Source: Parafannyhessea umbonata (GTDB taxonomy: Bacteria; Actinomycetota; Coriobacteriia; Coriobacteriales; Atopobiaceae). From it: a DNA stretch of 64,000 nucleotides. Below are positions 59,493 through 64,000 of this stretch, one piece after another. A program made the position numbers and the translations under genes. How positions within the stretch are numbered: the first letter of the stretch is position 1; each line of letters starts with the position of its first letter. The notes below the pieces were generated by a model, which was not told the DNA's origin, did no database searches, and saw only the letters and a program-made list of their open reading frames with translations. The stretch lies in the NCBI RefSeq assembly GCF_900105025.1, contig NZ_LT629759.1:1550001-1614000 (forward strand). The letters are read 5' to 3'.

Positions 59493-60230
59493 TCACCACA
59501 CGCGTGCGAGCGCGCACGCACTTACGGCCAGCGCGCCGCGAGCCAGCAGGGCACGCGCTGCCTCGCGCACCGTCGCCCCGGTCGTGATCACGTCGTCCAC
59601 CAGAAGCAGCCTGAGTCCCCGCACGTCCTCCACCACGTCGACCGTGCCCGCGAGGTTCGCGGCGCGCTCGTCGCGGCCCAGCTCGCGCTGGTCGCGGGCC
59701 GAGCGCCTCACCAGCACGTCCGCAAGCGGCAGCCCCACGCCGCGGGCGAGAAGCGCTGCCACGCGCTCCATGTGGTCAAACCCGCGCCTGGCGTACGCCT
59801 CGGCCGTCGCGGGCACGAAGCACACGCCGTCGAGAGCACACGGGTCGAAGCGGGGGCCTCCGTCCACCCCCGGCCACGAGGACGCCTCGTCGAGCGAGGT
59901 CAGCATGGCCGCCGCAATCACCGGTGCCAAGCGCTTCTCGCCCTCGTCCTTATAGCAGGTGATCATGCGCGCTGCGAGCCCCGCAAACGGCAGGCAGCAC
60001 ACGGTTGCGGCCAGCTCCCAGTCGCGCGCGCACTCCGTGCACGTAAGCCAGCCGAACGGGGCGCCGCACACCGGGCACGCCCAGCGCTGGTCTATCCACG
60101 GCAGCGCGGCGCGACAGTCCGCGCACAGAAGCTCGCCTGGCATGTCGCAGCCCACGCAGCGCGTTGGCCATAGCAGCTCCGCCATGCCACCCGCAAGGTC
60201 CCGCAACGCGCCGTCAGTTACGCCCCACAT
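59493..60230 (-). CDS. comF: ComF-family phosphoribosyltransferase-like protein
   Basis: A 245-residue protein. An N-terminal double zinc ribbon (CVGCDMPG, CADC, CPVCG, CTEC) precedes a PRTase-like domain with the PRPP loop LLLVDDVITTGAT and a conserved RRGFDHMERVA segment. ComF is needed for DNA transformation in competent bacteria and probably acts on the cytoplasmic side of uptake. The ATG at 60230 is eight bases after a GGGGGG ribosome site that is locked in a hairpin; a GTG two codons upstream is an alternative. Confidence 0.88.
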   Translation of the reverse strand: MWGVTDGALRDLAGGMAELLWPTRCVGCDMPGELLCADCRAALPWIDQRWACPVCGAPFGWLTCTECARDWELAATVCCLPFAGLAARMITCYKDEGEKRLAPVIAAAMLTSLDEASSWPGVDGGPRFDPCALDGVCFVPATAEAYARRGFDHMERVAALLARGVGLPLADVLVRRSARDQRELGRDERAANLAGTVDVVEDVRGLRLLLVDDVITTGATVREAARALLARGALAVSACALARVW

Positions 60231-60234
60231 GCAC

Positions 60235-60267
60235 ACGACCCCCCAACGCTTGCGCGCGGGGGGTCGT
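60235..60267 (-). promoter_or_regulatory. Perfect 10-bp hairpin covering the comF ribosome site
   Basis: On the minus strand ACGACCCCCC pairs with GGGGGGTCGT around a 13-base loop. The 3' arm is the comF ribosome site and ends four bases before the ATG. It also follows the tatD stop by 28 bases, so it could end the metG-rsmA-tatD transcript. No U tract is present. Confidence 0.6.
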
Positions 60268-60295
60268 CGGTTTGCGCCATGCTACCACGCCGAGG

Positions 60296-61306
60296 CTACA
60301 GCGAGAAGAGTCTGAGCGCGTTTCTCCAGCAGGCGTCGTATGTGGACTGCCGAGCGCACCCGCCGGCCTCGCGCACCTCCGCGAGCCTCGCGAGCGTGAA
60401 CGCGACCATCGCCGGTTCGCACTCCTCGCCACGCAACGGCACGGGCGCCATGTAGGGGGCGTCCGTCTCGCACAGGAGCCGCTCCTCCGGGCACAGCGCT
60501 GCCGCCTCGCGGATGTCGTCCGAGCGGTTGAACGTCATCGCGCCGCCAAACGCCACGTGACAGCCCAGCTCGACGAACGGGGCCATCACATCCGGCCCCT
60601 GCGTGAAGCAGTGCAGGTCGCAGCCGCGCTCGGGCACCCCCTCCTCCGCAAGCACCCGTGCGGCCAGCACGTGAGCCTGGGCATGAGGGTCGTCCGGGTT
60701 GTCGCGAATGTGCAGCTCAACGGGTAGGTCGCGTTCGTGCGCTATGCGCAGCTGCGCCCGAAACGCCGCCTCCTGCACGTCCGCGGGAAGCTCGTTGTAC
60801 GGCCCGAAGTCGAGGCCTATCTCCCCCACGCCCACGCAGCGTGGGCTGTCGAGAAGAACGTCGAGCCTGACCAGCGCCTCGTCCGTCAGCTCCGCCGCGC
60901 CGTAGGGATGAGCCCCCGCGACGATGTGCACGTTGTCCACGAGGTCGGGCACGTCCCACCCGGGAAACTCCGGCGGCAGGAGACCGTGCTCGGCGCACTC
61001 GTCCAGACGCTCGGCGGCACGCCCCACCTGCTCGTCCAGCCACGAGAGCAAAGCCTGCGCCGTGGGGAACTTTCGCGGCACCTCGTCCACGGGGTCGACG
61101 GGCACCACCAGCAGGCGGACGCCCGCCAGCGCGGCGCGGCAGATGGCTATGGAGGCGTCGTGCCTGCGGAAGCTTGTCAGGTGGCCGTGGCTGTCCGCGA
61201 TGGGGGCGAGCGGCGCGGGCAGAGGCTTCGCGCGGCCCTTTCGGTCGTGGAAGAGCTTTCCGTCCTTGAGCGTGAGGGCGTCCATGCCCAGCATCTCCTG
61301 CGGCAC
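60296..61306 (-). CDS. tatD: TatD-family metal-dependent deoxyribonuclease
   Basis: A 336-residue TIM-barrel hydrolase. It has the metal motif DSHGHL, CVGVGEIGLDFGPYNE, VELHIRDN, DLHCFTQG, FGGAMTFNRSDDIREA and LLCETDAPY. TatD enzymes are 3'-5' exonucleases in DNA repair and turnover. The GTG at 61306, two bases after the rsmA stop and behind GGGAGGGG, is preferred; ATGs at 61294 and 61285 are alternatives. It is about 70 residues longer than usual, mainly a basic N-terminal extension. Confidence 0.87.
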   Translation of the reverse strand: MPQEMLGMDALTLKDGKLFHDRKGRAKPLPAPLAPIADSHGHLTSFRRHDASIAICRAALAGVRLLVVPVDPVDEVPRKFPTAQALLSWLDEQVGRAAERLDECAEHGLLPPEFPGWDVPDLVDNVHIVAGAHPYGAAELTDEALVRLDVLLDSPRCVGVGEIGLDFGPYNELPADVQEAAFRAQLRIAHERDLPVELHIRDNPDDPHAQAHVLAARVLAEEGVPERGCDLHCFTQGPDVMAPFVELGCHVAFGGAMTFNRSDDIREAAALCPEERLLCETDAPYMAPVPLRGEECEPAMVAFTLARLAEVREAGGCARQSTYDACWRNALRLFSL

Positions 61307-61308
61307 GT

Positions 61309-62229
61309 CTACCCCTCCCCCACCTGGGACAGCGCGTCCGCAAGTCGGACGAAGTCTCCCGTCGAAAGGGTCTCCGCGCGCACCGTGGGCGCGATGCCGG
61401 TTGCAGAGAGAGCCTCGTCCAGCTCTTCCTTTGCGTAGCCTGCAGAAGACATGGAATTTCGTATTGTCTTGCGACGCTGGGCGAACGCGGCCTCGATCAC
61501 GCTCCTCGTAGCGTCGAGCTGCGACGGGGTGAGGGGCTCTCCCGTTGCGGGGTCGCACGCGGGGTCTCGGTCGATTCTCACGACGGCCGAGTCGACATGC
61601 GGAGGCGGCATGAAGTTGCCGGGCCCCACTTCGAAACGCCCGGTCACCGTCCCCAAGAGCGAGAGCTTCGCCGTGTAGGCACCGTATGCCCTGCTACCGG
61701 GCTTGGCGGCGATGCGGTCGGCGACCTCCGCCTGGACCATGACGACGGCGCGCCCGATCGTGGGCATCTGCTCGAACGTCTTTAGGATGATTGTTGCCGC
61801 CACCTGGTAGGGAAGGTTCGAGACGAGCTTCGTGGGGGCAGGGTCGAGGCCCTCGATCCCGAGCTCGCGAACGGCGTCCGCCAACATGCCCGCGTCGACC
61901 CCGAGGGCATCGCCCTCGAGCAGCGCAAAGCGCTCGGAGTCACGCGCGCAGGTCTCTGCGAGCACGGGAGGCAGGGTCCTGTCCGCCTCGACGGAGCACA
62001 CCGCCCCGGCATGCGGCAGCATGGCAACGGTGAGCGTTCCGATGCCAGGACCGACCTCGAAGACCACGTCCTTCTCGCCCAACTCCGCCAAGTCGAGGAT
62101 GCGTCCTATGACGGAGTCGTTCACCAGGAAGTTCTGCCCGAGGCGGTGCTTGGTGTAGAGGCCGAAGCCGTCCAGGACCTCACGCGTCCTGGACGGGTTG
62201 GCAAGCCATGAGTGCAGCGTCTGGGCCAT
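61309..62229 (-). CDS. rsmA: 16S rRNA dimethyladenosine transferase
   Basis: A 306-residue SAM-dependent enzyme (KsgA/RsmA) that dimethylates A1518 and A1519 of 16S rRNA. It shows HRLGQNFLVNDSVI, the SAM loop EVGPGIGTLT, and the catalytic NLPY. Length is typical. It starts three bases after the metG stop with only a weak AAGAAG ribosome site, so it probably relies on translation coupling. Confidence 0.95.
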   Translation of the reverse strand: MAQTLHSWLANPSRTREVLDGFGLYTKHRLGQNFLVNDSVIGRILDLAELGEKDVVFEVGPGIGTLTVAMLPHAGAVCSVEADRTLPPVLAETCARDSERFALLEGDALGVDAGMLADAVRELGIEGLDPAPTKLVSNLPYQVAATIILKTFEQMPTIGRAVVMVQAEVADRIAAKPGSRAYGAYTAKLSLLGTVTGRFEVGPGNFMPPPHVDSAVVRIDRDPACDPATGEPLTPSQLDATRSVIEAAFAQRRKTIRNSMSSAGYAKEELDEALSATGIAPTVRAETLSTGDFVRLADALSQVGEG

Positions 62230-62232
62230 GGG

Positions 62233-63837
62233 CTACTTCTTGGCCAGACGGGGGAAGAGTGCGTCGCCCTTGGTCACAGGAAGGCCGCCCTTGAGCTGGC
62301 CCCACTCGCATGCGGCCGCAAGGTCGTCGGTCGCCGCCTCGTCGCCGTGGCTCATGCGGCGCAGCGCCTCTGCGGAGGTCTCGGGCATGAACGGCGCAAG
62401 CAGGTGCGCGCAGATGCGGATGGTCTCCAGCAGATTCAGGATGATGTCCTGCAGCTCGCCCGCACGGGCAGGGTCCTTCGCCACGTTCCAGGGCTCGGAG
62501 TCCTCGATGTAGTGGTTCGCCGCGTGGACCAGCTCCATCACGACGTCCTTTGCGTCATCGTACTCGATCTTGTCCATGTGCGCGGCATAGCGGCCCTCGA
62601 TGCCGAGCGCCACGTCCCTGAGCGGGTTCGGACGGTCTGCCCAGCCCTCCGGAACCTCGGGGCTCTTGCCATCGAAGTACTTCACGCTCATGTTGAGGGC
62701 GCGGCTCACGAGGTTGCCCCAGCTGTTGGCCAGGTCGGCGTTATAGACCTGCTCCATGCGGCTGAAGCTGATGGCGCCGTCCTCGCCGGGCTTGACGTCG
62801 GTCATGAAGTAGTAGCGGTAGCCCTCGACGCCCAGAAGGTCGATGACCTCCTGCGGCGCGATGGCGTTGCCGCGGGACTTGCTCATCTTCTCGCCCTGGC
62901 CGGTCTCCTCGTTCTTAACCATGAGGAAGCCGTGCGCGAAGACGTGCTCGGGCAGAGCCTCGCCGATGGCCATGAGCATCGCGGGCCAGATGACACAGTG
63001 GAAGCGGATGATGTCCTTGCCCACGACGTGGTACTGCGCGGGCCAGCGGAAAGCGAGCTCCTTCTTCGCGGCTTCGCTGGGGTTACCGTAGCCCACGGCG
63101 GTCATGTAGTTGAGCAGGGCGTCGAACCACACGTAGGTGACGTGCTTCTCGTCGAACGGGAGCTTGATGCCCCAGTCGAAGCTCGTGCGGGACACGGACA
63201 GGTCCTGAAGGCCGCCCTCGACGAAGGTGCGAACCTCGTTCATGCGGAAGGAGGGCTGCACGAAGTCGGGATGCTCGTCGTAGAGCTTGAGCAGCTTGTC
63301 CTGGAAGGCGGAGAGCTTGAAGAACCAGGACTCCTCCTGCACGCGCTCCAAGGGGCGACCGCAGTCGGGGCAGAGGTGCTGACCCTCGGTGTGGCGCTCC
63401 TCGTCCGCGTGGGCGACTTGTGTCTCGGTAAAGTAGGTCTCCTCGGGCACGCAGTACCAGCCGTCGTAGGAGCCCTTGTAGATGTAGCCGGACTCGCGCA
63501 TGCGCTCCCACAGATACTGGACGGCGCGGGTCTGACGCGGCTCAGTCGTGCGGATGAAGTCGTCGTTCGAGATCTCGAGGGTCTTCCAGAGCTCCTTGAA
63601 GTACGGCGCCTGGCTGTCGCACCACTCCTGCGGCTCCATGCCGTGCTCGCGTGCGGCCTCCTCGACCTTCTCGCCGTGCTCGTCCATGCCGGTCAGGAAC
63701 TTGACGTCGTAGCCCTTGGCGCGACGGTAGCGCGCCTGCACGTCGCACAGGACCGTGGAGTACGCAGTTCCCAGGTGCGGCTTGGCATTGACGTAGTAAA
63801 TTGGCGTAGTGATGAAGAACGAGGGCTTGTCTGCCAT
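62233..63837 (-). CDS. metG: Methionyl-tRNA synthetase, short form
   Basis: A 534-residue class-I synthetase that charges tRNA-Met. The HIGH-type motif is PHLGTA and the second is KMSKS. It lacks the C-terminal tRNA-binding/dimerisation domain found in longer MetG proteins. In the zinc loop the second knuckle is CPDCGRPLE, but the first reads YCVPEETYF with one cysteine missing, so zinc binding may be weak or absent. A TTAGGAG ribosome site precedes the ATG. First gene of metG-rsmA-tatD. Confidence 0.95.
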   Translation of the reverse strand: MADKPSFFITTPIYYVNAKPHLGTAYSTVLCDVQARYRRAKGYDVKFLTGMDEHGEKVEEAAREHGMEPQEWCDSQAPYFKELWKTLEISNDDFIRTTEPRQTRAVQYLWERMRESGYIYKGSYDGWYCVPEETYFTETQVAHADEERHTEGQHLCPDCGRPLERVQEESWFFKLSAFQDKLLKLYDEHPDFVQPSFRMNEVRTFVEGGLQDLSVSRTSFDWGIKLPFDEKHVTYVWFDALLNYMTAVGYGNPSEAAKKELAFRWPAQYHVVGKDIIRFHCVIWPAMLMAIGEALPEHVFAHGFLMVKNEETGQGEKMSKSRGNAIAPQEVIDLLGVEGYRYYFMTDVKPGEDGAISFSRMEQVYNADLANSWGNLVSRALNMSVKYFDGKSPEVPEGWADRPNPLRDVALGIEGRYAAHMDKIEYDDAKDVVMELVHAANHYIEDSEPWNVAKDPARAGELQDIILNLLETIRICAHLLAPFMPETSAEALRRMSHGDEAATDDLAAACEWGQLKGGLPVTKGDALFPRLAKK

Positions 63838-64000
63838 GGTGCTGGTCTCCTAATGACGGAATGGTTGGCTTGCCGACGGCGCATGTCGCCGTGACGTTCG
63901 CGATGGACAATTGTAACTCAGGTGCATCTACACGGTTCGCGCAGGTTGAGGGCGCACATCTGCTCCACCTGTCCGCAGGGGGATGCATGGGCACGCCACG

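Noticed and set aside
63838-64000. A gene at the right edge
   Set aside because: Only the metG leader with its ribosome site is seen; the open frames there are short shadows.
1-64000. Insertion sequences, integrases or prophage
   Set aside because: No transposase, integrase or phage structural motif was found in any frame.

Overview
The window is GC-rich, about 60% by eye. It carries Gram-positive-style lipoproteins, many GTG and TTG starts backed by strong Shine-Dalgarno sequences, several PTS operons, a complete selenocysteine machinery and oxygen-sensitive double-cubane proteins. No respiratory, LPS or sporulation operon is seen. This best fits a strictly anaerobic, host-associated actinobacterium of the Coriobacteriia (Atopobiaceae or Olsenella-like). 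The placement is inferred from gene content, not from a marker-gene comparison.

Layout. 0-5.4 kb holds a HAD phosphatase, a C39-like cysteine peptidase, an orphan JetD-like Toprim protein and small membrane or SnoaL-like genes. 5.5-9.9 kb holds a mannose-family PTS (IIA-IIB-IIC-IID) with a divergent AraC-type regulator. 10-25 kb is a selenium island: a LysR and a TetR regulator, selD, a GT4 glycosyltransferase, selC (tRNA-Sec), selA, selB, yedF, a DUF3343 Se/S-carrier-like protein and a class-V cysteine desulfurase. Next to it lie an ATP-dependent activase, two double-cubane [Fe-S] reductase-like proteins and a decayed DUF5714 gene. selD is itself a selenoprotein gene: an in-frame UGA at codon 17, followed by a SECIS-like hairpin, hides its true N-terminus. 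25-36.5 kb holds a transglutaminase-like lipoprotein, a CcdA-TlpA fusion, a GIY-YIG/DUF2075 helicase, two ABC systems (one with a YtrA-type GntR regulator) and an orphan AAA ATPase. 36.7-43.4 kb is a PTS, SIS-deglycase and epimerase operon that looks like an Amadori-product (fructoselysine/glucoselysine) pathway, with two GntR/UTRA regulators. 43.5-50.5 kb holds small enzymes, a fruR-fruK-fruA fructose operon, a SpoVA-like membrane protein and tRNA-Thr(CGT). 51-64 kb is mostly housekeeping: a DUF523-PNP fusion, a NYN protein, a 3-hydroxyacid dehydrogenase, DegV, HPF, an amino-acid-binding lipoprotein, comF, tatD, rsmA and metG.

How the parts work together. A 12-bp palindrome, consensus TNATCRYGWTNA, recurs at the promoters of the selenium island: in the TetR/LysR intergenic region, at selC, selD, the second double-cubane gene and ccdA-tlpA, and more weakly at the activase and the first PTS. 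In the selC, selD and ccdA cases it lies in the -35/-10 spacer of a recognisable promoter. This suggests one undescribed selenium/redox regulon, for which the local TetR-family protein is the simplest candidate regulator.

A second signal is a 10-mer, GGGCGAGAAG. It occurs 21 times in 64 kb, is enriched outside genes, is found in all reading frames within genes, and twice forms inverted pairs between genes. That pattern resembles a DNA-uptake sequence. No transposase, integrase or CRISPR array was seen.
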